DNA of 64,000 nt, taken from positions 101,999 through 165,998 of the forward strand of contig JACQAK010000013.1 in NCBI GenBank assembly GCA_016194985.1, written 5' to 3'. This stretch comes from Bacteroidota bacterium. GTDB taxonomy: Bacteria > Bacteroidota > Bacteroidia > B-17B0 > Aurantibacillaceae. A program made the translations under genes and the position numbers. A model generated the notes under the pieces. That model was not told the origin of the DNA, made no database searches, and saw nothing but the letters and a program-made list of their open reading frames with translations. Below are positions 39,851 through 51,166 of this stretch, in pieces. The stretch's first letter is position 1; each line of letters opens with the position of its first letter.

Positions 39851-39880
39851 AAAGCCCTCCGTTAGTTAACGGAGGGCTTT
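39851..39880 (-). terminator. Rho-independent terminator
   Basis: AAAGCCCTCCGTTA-GT-TAACGGAGGGCTTT downstream of adhesin gene 39897..45857. Confidence 0.88.
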
Positions 39881-39896
39881 AATTTATAAAACGGTC

Positions 39897-42800
39897 TTAT
39901 CTGAATAAATTAAGATAGCCTTGTTGCTTATACTCTTTACCATCGAAACCTGTACAATTTAATATAAAAAAATAGGTGCCGTCCGATGCATTTCCTCCAT
40001 CCCAATAACCTGAAGGAGATGTAAATGAATACATTTTTGTGCCCCATCTGTTAAAGATATCACATTGCAGATCTTTGATGCCTGTACTGGTTATTTTAAA
40101 GAGATCATTTTTACCATCGCCATTTGGAGTAAATACGTTAGGAACAATCAATGAAGAGTTTTCCAAAACCTCAATGGATAATGTTGCCGTTCCAGAACAT
40201 AAGCCTGAAAAATCGGTTACTGTTAAAGTCACAACATAAGTTCCCGTAGCATTATATGTATGGTCCGGGTTTGTCAACGCAGAGGTGTTATTATTGGTAT
40301 CACCAAAATTCCAGGAATATGTATTTCCCACACCTGCACTTTGATTACTGAAATTCACGGCCAATGGAGCTGTTCCGGAAGTTGGATTAGCTGTAAAAGC
40401 AGCATTAATACCTCCTGATGTTACAGTTGAGACACCTGTATTTGAGCAACCATTATCATTATCAAAAACCGTTACTGTATATTGGCCAACGGATCCGGCT
40501 ATTGGAGATGATGTATTAGCACCGGATAATAACGTTCCGGTTCCTGATGTTGTCCAGCTATAACTAGCGTTTGATGCTGTTGTACCGGCAGAAAGTGCTA
40601 CTGTGGTGGAGCCGCATGGAATAACCGGATTATTAACCGATACAGAAGGAGGTGTCGTATTAGAACCAACCGTATAGGCAGTTGTTGCTAAACATCCATT
40701 AGATGTGTTCTGAATCGTTACTGAAATAACACCCGGAGCTGAGACATTGGCGTTTTGTGTATTACTTCCGGTAGACCAACTATAAGTAACATTTGAAGAA
40801 GGATTAGTATTAACGGTTAAGCTTACGGTAGGGTTTGCACAATTGATGATTTGAATAGCAGATGCAGGAGTAATAGTAGCTGTTGGAAGTGCTCCACTGG
40901 TTGTTACCACCACACTGGCTATACCCGAACAACCATTATCCGAATTCGTAACTGTCACATCATAATTACCGCCGGCATTTACACTTACGGAAGCATTATT
41001 TGCCGGTGTTGTAATTCCTGACCCTGTCCAACTATACGTATAATTACTTCCGATAGGGCTTGCATTTAATGTGACATTAGGTGATGTGCACGTAATGGTT
41101 GTATTTCCTGTAATAGAAGCGTTAACCGCTGTAGTATTAGTAGGTACCGTTACATTAGAAATAGAAGCACATAAACTATTTGTATTAGTCAGCGTCACTG
41201 TATACACACCTCCCTGATTAACATTAATGGTATTAGTCGTAGACGAACCAACAATTCCGGGCCCTGACCAGTTTACAGAAACAGGTGTCGTAGTTGTAGT
41301 TAAACTAACAGAGACTAATGTATTAGTGCAGGTAATAGAATTAGTGACGGAATTAATCATTAAAGAAGGATTTCCTAAGTTAGGAAATACTTCTACCGTT
41401 GATGTCGTTGTACAACCGGTTGTAGGATGTTGAGCCTCCAATGTATAAATACCAGCAGCGCATGCCGTAGTGGTTAAACTGGTTGCCGAACCACACACAC
41501 CACCTAGCCAGGTAACAGTAGTACCAACCGGAGAAGTAAAGCTTCCTGTTAAGGTTACGGAACTTGACGAACAGGATAACGTTTGGGATAATCCGGCATC
41601 AAGTCCTGAAGGTACAGATACATCCGTATTGGCTAGTGCTGTTGTTGAATAAGTACAATTCGTATTTGGATCTACAACAACTAACGTATAGATCCCTGCT
41701 CCTGAACCGATAGCGTTCTGAGAATTAACACCATTACTAACAGAGCTTCCGAAAGGTGCTGTCCAGGTATAGTTCATTCCGGCCAACGATGAATTCAAAT
41801 CCACGGTAGATGTGATACAGGTAATTAAACCGTTGGTACTGGCTGTAGTTGTTGGAACCGCCGTATTTTGAATAACAACATGGCTTCCTGCAGATGTGCA
41901 GTTTGAGTTTGTATTTGTTACCGTATAGCCAAATGTTCCGCCTTGCGTAACCGTGATCGTTCCTGCTCCATCATCCGAAGCAATACCTGTTCCTGCCCAG
42001 CTATAGGTTACCGGACTGTCGGTTGTAGAGACACTAACAGTAACTAGCGTATTGGTACATGTGATTGTGTTGGTTACTGCGGTTACTGTTACTGATGGCG
42101 CTCCCGGACTAGGAAACACCTGAACCGTAGATGTTGCCGAACATCCATTGGCAGGATCAGTTGCCTGTAAAGTATAAACCCCTGCACCACAGGCAGAAGT
42201 AGTATAATCAGTGGCTACACCACATACACTTGGCCCCGACCACGCCGCTGTTGCTGATGTTGGCGAAGCAATGCTTCCATTTAAGGTTACGGAAACCGAT
42301 GCCCCGCAGGTTAATGTTTGATCCGTTCCGGCGCTAAGACCGCTTGGCGTTGCTGTATTCTGTATAACAGTAGCTGTTGTTGTATAACTACAATTACCTG
42401 CAGGATCCTGAACAGTTAAACTGTATGCTCCCGGCGAAGAAGTAACTGCATTTTGAGAATTTGCTCCACTGGCAATAGAGCCAGCCGAAGGAGCCGTCCA
42501 TGTATAATTCATTCCTGCTAACGACGCATTTAAATTAACAGTCGTTGTTGCACAGGTCAGAACTCCTGATGGGCTTGCCGTAGTGGTTGGTATTGGATTT
42601 ACAGTTACAACTACTGTATTTGTTCCCTGACAGCCAGACACATCACTTCCTGTTACGGTATAAGTTGTTGTAACAGCTGCGCTGGACGTAACCGAAGCGT
42701 TGTTTGAGGCGTTTAACGACCCGGAAGGCGACCATGTATAATTTGTGGCGCCGCTCGCATTTAAGGCCACTGTTGCTCCCTGACAAATAGAAGTGGCGGA

Positions 42801-45800
42801 AGGAGTAATAGAAACCGTTAAACTTCCGTTAACCACTACCTCAACCGTTTTGGTTTGTGTGCCACTACAATTAGGAGATGTGACGGTATAAATGGTAGTA
42901 ACAGTTGGATTAACAGAAATAGATGCTGTGGTATTTGATCCGGTAATTCCGGTTGTTGGCGTCCACGTATAAGTACTTCCTCCTGTAACGGTCAGGGTAC
43001 TGCTTTGTCCTGCACAGATTGTAGATGTAGGAGATACGGTTAATGCAGATGCTGCCGGTAATATCGTTAATGGAACCGCTGCCGAATTTGAACAACCGTC
43101 GCATCTGATCACCGTTAAACTATAAGCAGTAACTACAGAAGGGGTAATGGTTAATGATTGGGAAGTTGCTCCTAATCCTGCAGGAGAAGAACTCCAGTTA
43201 TAATTATAGGTCATAGATTCTGTAAATACAACATCATCAATAGAAGCAGCCGGATTATTAACCGTTGGGCCTCCCACAATAGCAGCACCCGTATTTACCC
43301 ATTGAAATACAATTCTGGCAGTTTGCCCAACATAAGGCGTTAAATTTAACGTTACATTTTGATAAGTGGTTTGTCCTGAATAAGGTCCGCCTAAAAGAAC
43401 ATTTCCTGATCCGGCAGTTATTGCAGTACCGGCAGCAGGAACAAAGGTATTAGGCACCAACCAAACGCTCAGTTCAGCTTGTCCTGCCTGACCACCGCAT
43501 TTCCATTTAAAAGATAAATCAGAGGTACAGAAACTGCTGATAGCATAATCTCTGTAAGCATGATTAGTAGCAGTTTTTGGCGTGATAAAATTTCCAATAT
43601 CATAATTATTATTTCCGGTTGCGGTACCAATATATAAACCTTTAGTACCTGTAGCAAAAGCTGCAGTTCCCCAATACCATTTATTATTTGATCCGTTTAC
43701 AAGTGTAAATCCATTAGCAGATTCAAAATCCTGAGTATTTGTAACATTAGATCCTGTTGGAGCAGCAGTCAGTGTTGCCGTATTTCCCAAACACATGGTT
43801 GAAGGAGTGGCCGTTGCTACCACAACAGGCAGATCTCTTACAGGTATAGTTACTACAGCTGTTCCGGTACAACCCGCTGTTGTGCTGGTTGCCGTATAAG
43901 AAGTTGTTGTATTAGGAGAGACTACTAACGGTGCGTTAGGTGATGTTCCTGTATTCCATGTATAAGCATTCATACCCGGAGGCAGCGATAATGTAGCTGT
44001 TTCACCGGCACATAAAAATGGCTTACTGGCAAGGATGCCAAATGATCCGGCTCCAAATGTAATTTTAATTTGATCGGTAACCGTACAAGCGCCGTGAGGA
44101 CTGGTAACGTTTACCTGATAATAAGTAGCGCCTGTTGATCCATACTGCACAGGAGTTGTAGAATAAGAACTGTTGGTAGCACCGCCAATATTGCTAAATG
44201 TTGGTCCGCCAAAAAAAGGAACCGTTCCTGTTTGTACCTGCCATTGATAAGTTCCGCCACCACTTGCATTCAAGGTTAATGGCAGGCCGGAACACATTAA
44301 AATATCCGGTCCTAAGTTAACCGTTGGTGCTGTTTCATTAAACACAGTTACCACATCTGTTGCCGTACAAGCTCCCTGAGTTACGGTTAATGTATAATTT
44401 GTTGTTTGGGTTGGCGCTACACTTGGTGATGCTCCTGTTGAGCCATCACTCCAATTATAGATACTACCTGCACCTCCACCGGAGCCATTTAATGTTACAC
44501 TGGAGTAATTATATCCAATACCTAAAAAGCCGGGCGACTTGCAGTTATATTTATCCGGACCTGCATTTGCTGTTGGAGCTACCCCGAGTGTTACTACGTA
44601 ATTGACATTCATTGGATTACCACACATATCAGTCATTGACGTTCCTACTCCACTATTCAATACACTTAACGTATAAGACGAAGGAGTTCCGGCAACTGCA
44701 GTTAATGCAGGATTCACCGCAATTTGTACATGATTGGTCTTACCTCCGTTACAGTAATCATTGATCATTGTAAATGTTCTTCCCGGCATTGTAAAGTCAG
44801 TTGCCTGAAGCGTTGTACAATTGATCCATTCCGAAAAATAAACATCCATCACCGTTGTATTGGTACAACCATTTCCTGTTACATATGTAATTGTTGGAGG
44901 AACATTATCGGTGATGGCTACTGACGACGCTTCATTTTTAAATTGTAAAGTATAACCATCATTAGATCCACCATAAAAATTAATACAAATAGCATACTGC
45001 CTTCCAACAGTAACTGTTGGCCTTGTGCATAATAAACTACCTGATGCTCCTTCAGACGCAGATGCCCCGGAAGAACTCGCTCCGGTGTTGCCATGTGTGG
45101 CAGAATAGTTACATAATATTTCTGTTTTTGATCCACATCCACCGGTGATATCCCAAACCACAAAATCATAATCCGTTGAACCGGCCGGAATAATTAAGAA
45201 ATCCAATGGCCCTGTGGCTTGTGGCGTAAATGAATACCATACGGATCCACCTGAACCTGTTCCGCTATAACAACCACCATTGTCATCATTGATAGCACCA
45301 AGATCAACATATTGAGCAGCACTTACAATCACCGTGTTGTTAGCACATAAAGGAATAGCATTGGGGCAATCGCTTTCAGGAGCCGACTGAACCGTTGGGT
45401 TTTTAGTGATCTGACTTGTTTTAAAAACACCTTTCCAGCCTCTTCCGGGTGCATTTGATGGCGAGGCAAGGTATTCAATGGTTATGTTTTTTGCCTTGAA
45501 ATTCCAGGGCTTATCACCTGATTTTAAAACAGCTAATAAATCGCCATTTGTAGAATTACCATCATATATCTTTACCATGGCATCATACGGAATATTAAAA
45601 TCTGTAAAATATAATTCCAAAACGCCTTCTGTTCCAACAAATGTTGTAACCTGATGCTTATTACCTATATTTCCCTGTTCTCCACCATCATCAAAAAAAA
45701 GACCCTTCGACAATTCGATGGTCTTATTATGCTCCATATTATATTTAGCAGTTGGAGCAGATTCGCTTTTTTGTTGTATTACTGTAGAATGATTTTGGGC

Positions 45801-45857
45801 AATAGCCGAAAAACACACAGCAAATAACAGAACGGTCAATAGTTGTGTTAGTTTCAT
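39897..45857 (-). CDS. Giant T9SS type B (gliding-motility-associated C-terminal) adhesin-like protein with CUB, Ig-like/PKD repeats
   Basis: 1986 aa; signal peptide; CUB-like N-term; repeated SLAGMNYTWTAP..; PKD AAFTANPTSGTAPLAVNFSNQS; C-term LIVPNVFTPNGDGKNDLFKIT..IFNRWGTKMY..WDGGNASDGTYFFIL. Confidence 0.93.
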   Translation of the reverse strand: MKLTQLLTVLLFAVCFSAIAQNHSTVIQQKSESAPTAKYNMEHNKTIELSKGLFFDDGGEQGNIGNKHQVTTFVGTEGVLELYFTDFNIPYDAMVKIYDGNSTNGDLLAVLKSGDKPWNFKAKNITIEYLASPSNAPGRGWKGVFKTSQITKNPTVQSAPESDCPNAIPLCANNTVIVSAAQYVDLGAINDDNGGCYSGTGSGGSVWYSFTPQATGPLDFLIIPAGSTDYDFVVWDITGGCGSKTEILCNYSATHGNTGASSSGASASEGASGSLLCTRPTVTVGRQYAICINFYGGSNDGYTLQFKNEASSVAITDNVPPTITYVTGNGCTNTTVMDVYFSEWINCTTLQATDFTMPGRTFTMINDYCNGGKTNHVQIAVNPALTAVAGTPSSYTLSVLNSGVGTSMTDMCGNPMNVNYVVTLGVAPTANAGPDKYNCKSPGFLGIGYNYSSVTLNGSGGGAGSIYNWSDGSTGASPSVAPTQTTNYTLTVTQGACTATDVVTVFNETAPTVNLGPDILMCSGLPLTLNASGGGTYQWQVQTGTVPFFGGPTFSNIGGATNSSYSTTPVQYGSTGATYYQVNVTSPHGACTVTDQIKITFGAGSFGILASKPFLCAGETATLSLPPGMNAYTWNTGTSPNAPLVVSPNTTTSYTATSTTAGCTGTAVVTIPVRDLPVVVATATPSTMCLGNTATLTAAPTGSNVTNTQDFESANGFTLVNGSNNKWYWGTAAFATGTKGLYIGTATGNNNYDIGNFITPKTATNHAYRDYAISSFCTSDLSFKWKCGGQAGQAELSVWLVPNTFVPAAGTAITAGSGNVLLGGPYSGQTTYQNVTLNLTPYVGQTARIVFQWVNTGAAIVGGPTVNNPAASIDDVVFTESMTYNYNWSSSPAGLGATSQSLTITPSVVTAYSLTVIRCDGCSNSAAVPLTILPAASALTVSPTSTICAGQSSTLTVTGGSTYTWTPTTGITGSNTTASISVNPTVTTIYTVTSPNCSGTQTKTVEVVVNGSLTVSITPSATSICQGATVALNASGATNYTWSPSGSLNASNNASVTSSAAVTTTYTVTGSDVSGCQGTNTVVVTVNPIPTTTASPSGVLTCATTTVNLNASLAGMNYTWTAPSAGSIASGANSQNAVTSSPGAYSLTVQDPAGNCSYTTTATVIQNTATPSGLSAGTDQTLTCGASVSVTLNGSIASPTSATAAWSGPSVCGVATDYTTSACGAGVYTLQATDPANGCSATSTVQVFPSPGAPSVTVTAVTNTITCTNTLVTVSVSTTDSPVTYSWAGTGIASDDGAGTITVTQGGTFGYTVTNTNSNCTSAGSHVVIQNTAVPTTTASTNGLITCITSTVDLNSSLAGMNYTWTAPFGSSVSNGVNSQNAIGSGAGIYTLVVVDPNTNCTYSTTALANTDVSVPSGLDAGLSQTLSCSSSSVTLTGSFTSPVGTTVTWLGGVCGSATSLTTTACAAGIYTLEAQHPTTGCTTTSTVEVFPNLGNPSLMINSVTNSITCTNTLVSVSLTTTTTPVSVNWSGPGIVGSSTTNTINVNQGGVYTVTLTNTNSLCASISNVTVPTNTTAVNASITGNTTITCTSPNVTLNASPIGSNYTYSWTGSGITTPANNASVSVNAGGNYDVTVTNSDNGCSGIASVVVTTSGALPTATITPASAIQIINCANPTVSLTVNTNPSSNVTYSWSTGSNTQNANVSAPGVISVTIQNTSNGCLATTAYTVGSNTTPPSVSVNNPVIPCGSTTVALSAGTTASNASYSWTTSGTGTLLSGANTSSPIAGSVGQYTVTVFDNDNGCSNTGVSTVTSGGINAAFTANPTSGTAPLAVNFSNQSAGVGNTYSWNFGDTNNNTSALTNPDHTYNATGTYVVTLTVTDFSGLCSGTATLSIEVLENSSLIVPNVFTPNGDGKNDLFKITSTGIKDLQCDIFNRWGTKMYSFTSPSGYWDGGNASDGTYFFILNCTGFDGKEYKQQGYLNLFR

Positions 45858-45948
45858 TTTTTAGAATTAAATAGTTAATTGAAAAGGGCCACTTCACGAC
45901 CAGTGAAAAGCTCTTCTATCCTGTGAAAATAGGTTTTTATGCATATAA

Positions 45949-45974
45949 AAATAGGAGGGCTGCCCCTCCTATTT
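45949..45974 (-). terminator. Rho-independent terminator
   Basis: AAATAGGAGGG-CTGC-CCCTCCTATTT downstream of 45996..50543. Confidence 0.85.
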
Positions 45975-45995
45975 CATATTTTATGTATGCGAAAA

Positions 45996-48900
45996 TTATC
46001 TGAACAGATTCAAATAACCCTGCTGTTTATACTCTTTGCCATCTAACCCGGTACAGGTAATCACATAAAAATAAGTCCCGTCATTGGAGTTTCCTCCATC
46101 CCATACACCACTAACAGATGTAATAGAAAATACTTTCGTGCCCCATCTGTTAAAGATATCGCAATTCAAATCTTTCATCCCTGTACTGGTAATTTTAAAC
46201 ACATCATTCTTACCATCGCCATTTGGTGTAAATACGTTAGGGATTATTAAAGCTGAATTATCAAACACCTCAATCGACAAGGTGGCTGTAGATGAACATA
46301 ACCCGGAAGCATCTGTTACCAGCAATGTAACTACATAATTTCCGGTAGCATTATAAGTATGATCAGGGTTAGTTAATGACGATGTGTTATTGTTATCATC
46401 TCCAAAATTCCATGAGTAGATATTTCCAGTACCCGCAGTTTGATTACTGAAATTAACTAATAATGGTGCTGTTCCGGATGTAGGATTAGCTGTAAATGCT
46501 GCATTAATAGATGTTGTTGTAACATTAATCGTTGTTGTGCTTGAACAACCATTATTATTATCGGTTGCTGTTACGACATATGGTCCCACTGAACCTGCAA
46601 GCGGAGAAGCTGTATTTGCCCCGGATAATAACGTACCTGTTCCTGATGTTGTCCAACCATACGAAACATTTCCTGTTCCTGAAGTTGCATTAAGCGTTAC
46701 CGAAGGGGAACCGCATGGAATAACCATATTTGTTGAAGATACTCCCGGAGCCGTAGTATTGGTTCCCACTGTATATGGAACAGAAACAGCTGTACAACCG
46801 GTTACAGCATCTAAAACCAATACCGTGTATGAATTAGCACTTGTTACAGTTTCTGTACTGTTATTTCCTCCGGTAGACCATGTATATGAATAAACAGGGC
46901 CCGAAGGATTAGGAGTTGCATTTAAAGAGACTGTATGGTTCTGACAAGTTATAAGACTATTTGATGTTGCTGCAGAAATAGATACTGTTGGAGGAATAGC
47001 ACCCGAAGTTACTTGCACTGGTGTTGTTGTGGAGCAGCCATTCGAATTATCAGTAACAGTGACGCCATAACTTCCACCCTGATTAACGGTTACTGTTCCT
47101 GTTCCTTGTCCTGATACAATACCGCTTCCTGTCCAGTTATATGATGCACTGGCACCTGAACTAACCGTAACAGTTGTAGAAAGAACTGCCGTAGAATTAG
47201 CACAGGTCAATGTTTGATTAGGAGATATATTAACAACCGGAACCGCTGTATTTGTAGAAACGACCACCTGAACATTAGCAGAACAATTAGTTAAAGTATT
47301 CGTAACAGTGCATATATAAGTATTAGCCGTATTAAAAGAGACAATGGAACCATTAGCCGATAATGTGGCCGGTGTATTATTCCATGTATACGTTACATCC
47401 GAATTTGGCACACTGGTTACAGTAGCTGAAGGACTAGCATTGTTACAGTCAATTACTAAGGCCGTGGATGTAATACTTGCTAATGGCGCACCGGAGTTAG
47501 GGAAAAGCTGAACTGACGAAACAGCGCTACAACCGTTTGACGGATCAGTGGCTACTAACGTATATACTCCGGCAGCACAGGCATCCGTTGTAATTAAGGT
47601 TGGGGTTCCACATACCGCAGGTCCTGACCAAATATAAGACGCATTTGAAGGAGATGTAATACTACCCGTTAACGTTACGGAAGTAGAATTACAAGATAAT
47701 GTTTGATTATTTCCTGCACTTAATCCAACAGGAGCTACTGTATTTTGTGTCACAGTCACAGAAGTTGTAAAAGAACAGCCATTAGCAGGATCTACAACCG
47801 TTAAACTATAATCTCCTGCTCCGGATGCATTGGTAGATTCTGTATTAGGACTTGTTACACTTCCTCCTGCAGGTGCCGTCCAAGTATAATTCATCCCTGT
47901 TAAAGTTGAATTTAAAGCAACCGTAGTTGTTACACAGGTTAAAGCGCCGGATGAAGTTGCGGTTGTTGTAGGCACAGCCGTATTAGTGGTTACAACAACC
48001 TGAACAGGTGTTGAGCAATTACTAATGGTATTGGTTACTGTGCATATGTATGTATTAGCTGTATTAAAAGAAGCTCCGGAACCATCGGGCGATGTTGATG
48101 CCGGACTGTTGTTCCAGCTATAAATCACGTTTGTATTGGGAGTACTACTAACAGTCACTGATTGAACAGGAGAATTACAATCCAATATCAGGGCAGTGGA
48201 AGAAATAGTTGCTGTTGGCGCACCGGAATTAGGAAACACCTCTACTGTTGATGTTGCTATGCATCCATTCGAAGGATCAGTTGCCGTAAGTGTATAAACA
48301 CCTGCCGCACAGGCTGAAGTGACTGCATTTGTTGTACTTCCGCATACGCCGGAATCCCAGCTAAAAGTAGCATTACCCGGAGTTGATACACTTCCTGTTA
48401 ATGATACAGAGGAAGATGAACAGGTCAATGTTTGATTTGAACCCGCACTCACACCCGTAGGAGTAATTGTATTATCCGTTACAGAAGCGGTTGTTGCATA
48501 TGAACATCCGTTCGACGGATCTATAACGGTTAACGAATATATGCCAATTCCAGAGCCTATGGCATTCTGAGAGTTTACACCACTCGATATATTTCCTGTA
48601 GACGGTGCTGTCCAGGTATAATTCATTCCGCTTAACGAAGAATTTAAATTCACGGTATTAGTAACACAGGTAACAGACCCTGTTACCCCGGCTACTGTTA
48701 CAGGAACCACTGTGTTCTGAGTAACGGAAGTGGTAGTGGAATAAGTACAGCCCGCCGCACTTTGAACGACTAAGGAATAGATCCCGGCAGCTCCGGAAGC
48801 TTCTGTGGTTTGTGAGTTAGCGCTTAAAACACTTCCACCTGAGGGAGCTGTCCATGTATAATTTACTCCTGCCAATGTTGAATTTAAAGCCACGGATAAT

Positions 48901-50543
48901 GTGCTACAGGTTAAAACTCCCGAATTACTGGCTGTTGTAGACGGAATTGCATTTACAGTTACCGTTGACACGTTGGTTGATGAGCAACCGTTGGCTGTTC
49001 CTGTTACTGTATAAAATGCTGTACTGGTTGGATTCGCAGAAACAGTTGAACCCGAAGTACCACTTAAATTCGTGCCGGGTGACCAACTGTAAATAGTGCC
49101 TCCGTTAGCAGTTAAAACAGCTGATGAACCCAAACAAATAGTAGGGCTATTTACCGTAATAACAGGTAACGAACTTACTGTTACGGTTGATGTTTTCGTA
49201 TCCGAACAAAGACCAGATGTTCCCGTTACTGTATATACAGTAAGACTCGTTGGATTAACAGAAACTGTTGAACCCGTTGTAGAACTCAAACCGGCTCCCG
49301 ACCATGAATATGTAGATGCCCCGGAGGCTGTTAATATCGTTGAACCTCCTGAACATATTGTTGGAGAATTAACACTAATCGATAATGGCACAACAGACAT
49401 GGTTAAAGCCACAGTAGCACTCGCTCCACAGTAGCCAAAGGCCGTAGTGGTAATAACTGATGTTGACGAAATATTATTAAAGACAGCCGTATTGGAAGAC
49501 GTTGAAACCGGTGCCGGACTCCAGGCGTAACTGGTTGCTCCGGCAGTAGCTGTTACCGTAAATGTTTGATTAGGGCATATAGTATTTGAAGTTGCGCTCG
49601 ATGTGGTATTTAATGTTTGAACATTTCCCTTAGCAGTAACTGTATAGTCGCACACATTTCCTCCATAACCATCTAACATTAAATAATAATCCTGTCCTGC
49701 AGTTAATCCTGTTAAGCTTAATGTAACAGTTCCGGCTGCCGTTGTTTGATTAAAATTACCTCCCGAAACCGGAGTAAAAGTCGAACAATTGGTAGAAGCA
49801 TATACGGCTCCCTGAATTCCGCTTCCTGTGAATAAGCAATTAGCAGACTGAACCACTAGCGTGGAAGTTGTAGCACTCGACACAAAATTAATCCATGAAT
49901 TATTTTCTATACTTCCTCCAAAACCCGGAGCTGCCTGACCTTCTAGTTGTGCATTATCTTCATTATACCAACCACCTGTATTACCACAATACCCAGCTAA
50001 ATTACATATCTGAGGAGAAGATGAACAATTATCAGCTGCAGGGATGTTTCCATTACAACTAGTAGGAGGGCATCCTATCAATATTGACCAACCGTATACT
50101 TCATTTGGGAAACTGCCTAAGAACTGGCCTTTTGAGCCGTTAGATACAAAGCGGATCGTAATAACTGAACCTGTACTGGTAGCGTTCAATCCAGTAAAGC
50201 AGGTTGTTGTATTCCCTCCGGTCCAGGTAGCTATTAATGGGCTGGCAGCAGACGGACCATCATACACATAAATAAAGTCATCATCCAACACATGCAATGT
50301 TAAATTAGCATTTAGCACCGTTCCGGATCCGGAGACAAATGTATAAGCCCTGTCTATATTTGCACAATAAACGGGCGTCAAAAAGGCTCCTCTTGTACAT
50401 GCCAATTCTACATCCAAAGTGGCTCTGCAGGAAGTAATTGTTTTAGTACTAGCTGTCATTATATAAGACCCATCCTGCGAATAAGCCTTTTCAAGTAAAC
50501 ATGTTACCAGAATTGTTAAAGTAAATAGTAGTTTTTTCATCAT
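45996..50543 (-). CDS. Giant T9SS type B adhesin-like protein, paralog of neighbours
   Basis: 1515 aa; signal peptide, CUB-like YVYDGPSAASPLIATWTGGN, Ig-like repeats, PKD, C-term LIIPNVFTPNGDGKNDVFKIT..IFNRWGTKVF..YLNLFR. Confidence 0.93.
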   Translation of the reverse strand: MMKKLLFTLTILVTCLLEKAYSQDGSYIMTASTKTITSCRATLDVELACTRGAFLTPVYCANIDRAYTFVSGSGTVLNANLTLHVLDDDFIYVYDGPSAASPLIATWTGGNTTTCFTGLNATSTGSVITIRFVSNGSKGQFLGSFPNEVYGWSILIGCPPTSCNGNIPAADNCSSSPQICNLAGYCGNTGGWYNEDNAQLEGQAAPGFGGSIENNSWINFVSSATTSTLVVQSANCLFTGSGIQGAVYASTNCSTFTPVSGGNFNQTTAAGTVTLSLTGLTAGQDYYLMLDGYGGNVCDYTVTAKGNVQTLNTTSSATSNTICPNQTFTVTATAGATSYAWSPAPVSTSSNTAVFNNISSTSVITTTAFGYCGASATVALTMSVVPLSISVNSPTICSGGSTILTASGASTYSWSGAGLSSTTGSTVSVNPTSLTVYTVTGTSGLCSDTKTSTVTVSSLPVITVNSPTICLGSSAVLTANGGTIYSWSPGTNLSGTSGSTVSANPTSTAFYTVTGTANGCSSTNVSTVTVNAIPSTTASNSGVLTCSTLSVALNSTLAGVNYTWTAPSGGSVLSANSQTTEASGAAGIYSLVVQSAAGCTYSTTTSVTQNTVVPVTVAGVTGSVTCVTNTVNLNSSLSGMNYTWTAPSTGNISSGVNSQNAIGSGIGIYSLTVIDPSNGCSYATTASVTDNTITPTGVSAGSNQTLTCSSSSVSLTGSVSTPGNATFSWDSGVCGSTTNAVTSACAAGVYTLTATDPSNGCIATSTVEVFPNSGAPTATISSTALILDCNSPVQSVTVSSTPNTNVIYSWNNSPASTSPDGSGASFNTANTYICTVTNTISNCSTPVQVVVTTNTAVPTTTATSSGALTCVTTTVALNSTLTGMNYTWTAPAGGSVTSPNTESTNASGAGDYSLTVVDPANGCSFTTSVTVTQNTVAPVGLSAGNNQTLSCNSTSVTLTGSITSPSNASYIWSGPAVCGTPTLITTDACAAGVYTLVATDPSNGCSAVSSVQLFPNSGAPLASITSTALVIDCNNASPSATVTSVPNSDVTYTWNNTPATLSANGSIVSFNTANTYICTVTNTLTNCSANVQVVVSTNTAVPVVNISPNQTLTCANSTAVLSTTVTVSSGASASYNWTGSGIVSGQGTGTVTVNQGGSYGVTVTDNSNGCSTTTPVQVTSGAIPPTVSISAATSNSLITCQNHTVSLNATPNPSGPVYSYTWSTGGNNSTETVTSANSYTVLVLDAVTGCTAVSVPYTVGTNTTAPGVSSTNMVIPCGSPSVTLNATSGTGNVSYGWTTSGTGTLLSGANTASPLAGSVGPYVVTATDNNNGCSSTTTINVTTTSINAAFTANPTSGTAPLLVNFSNQTAGTGNIYSWNFGDDNNNTSSLTNPDHTYNATGNYVVTLLVTDASGLCSSTATLSIEVFDNSALIIPNVFTPNGDGKNDVFKITSTGMKDLNCDIFNRWGTKVFSITSVSGVWDGGNSNDGTYFYVITCTGLDGKEYKQQGYLNLFR

Positions 50544-50567
50544 CTGTTCAATATATAATTAAGACTA

Positions 50568-50990
50568 TTAGTTTTTATTTGGGATTTCTTTATGCATTAC
50601 TTTTTGAGTCATACAGGTATAATAATCCATAGTTTTTATTTTGTTGCCATCAACTATGACATGATCTATAGACAGACTTAATAAATAATCTCTGAAATAA
50701 TAGGGTGTATCTTCTGCTTCCTTGTTGAGTAATAATTTAACGTCGTAACCATCAACTACTTTATTAACAGTTACATCGGTTACATATTTATATTTAAAGG
50801 ATTGTGCTTTAAATTCCTCAATCTGTTTTGAGTTATACGCGTTCGATAATTTAAATACCTGATAATAAGAATTATCTGATGCGCTTTCACGAATGGTGCT
50901 CAGATTAATAATAGCCAATTTTTCCTGAGATATCAGTTTAAAAGCGCTTAAAAACAAACTGCAGAAAATAAAAAAAATAACTTTTTTCAT
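50568..50990 (-). CDS. Small exported protein of unknown function
   Basis: Signal peptide MKKVIFFIFCSLFLSAFKLISQ; between two adhesin genes; start at MKKVIFF. Confidence 0.65.
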   Translation of the reverse strand: MKKVIFFIFCSLFLSAFKLISQEKLAIINLSTIRESASDNSYYQVFKLSNAYNSKQIEEFKAQSFKYKYVTDVTVNKVVDGYDVKLLLNKEAEDTPYYFRDYLLSLSIDHVIVDGNKIKTMDYYTCMTQKVMHKEIPNKN

Positions 50991-51120
50991 AGAATTAGGA
51001 TTAAGTGTGACATACTTTTTTGTACTCGTTATTAAAATTAACAATTTTTTAACAAAAAAAGTGCCCTTTTTTGTTAAAAATTCAGATTTTTTTCAGAATT
51101 CATAATTAAGTCAAAAAAAA

Positions 51121-51141
51121 ACAGGGGCATTAAGCCCCTGT
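51121..51141 (-). terminator. Rho-independent terminator
   Basis: ACAGGGGC-ATTAA-GCCCCTGT preceded on + strand by A8 (U-run on minus transcript). Confidence 0.85.
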
Positions 51142-51166
51142 TGCATATTGATTGATTAGATTTTAC

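Noticed and set aside
46537-46893. 118-aa + strand ORF antisense to the 1515-aa adhesin
   Set aside because: Antisense to a strongly supported gene; low-complexity Val/Thr/Pro translation produced by Thr/Asn-rich repeat codons on the other strand; no start context
49096-49434. 112-aa + strand ORF antisense to adhesin (similar at 41227, 46084, 51969, 50044)
   Set aside because: Same repeat-driven antisense artefact recurring across all three adhesin genes
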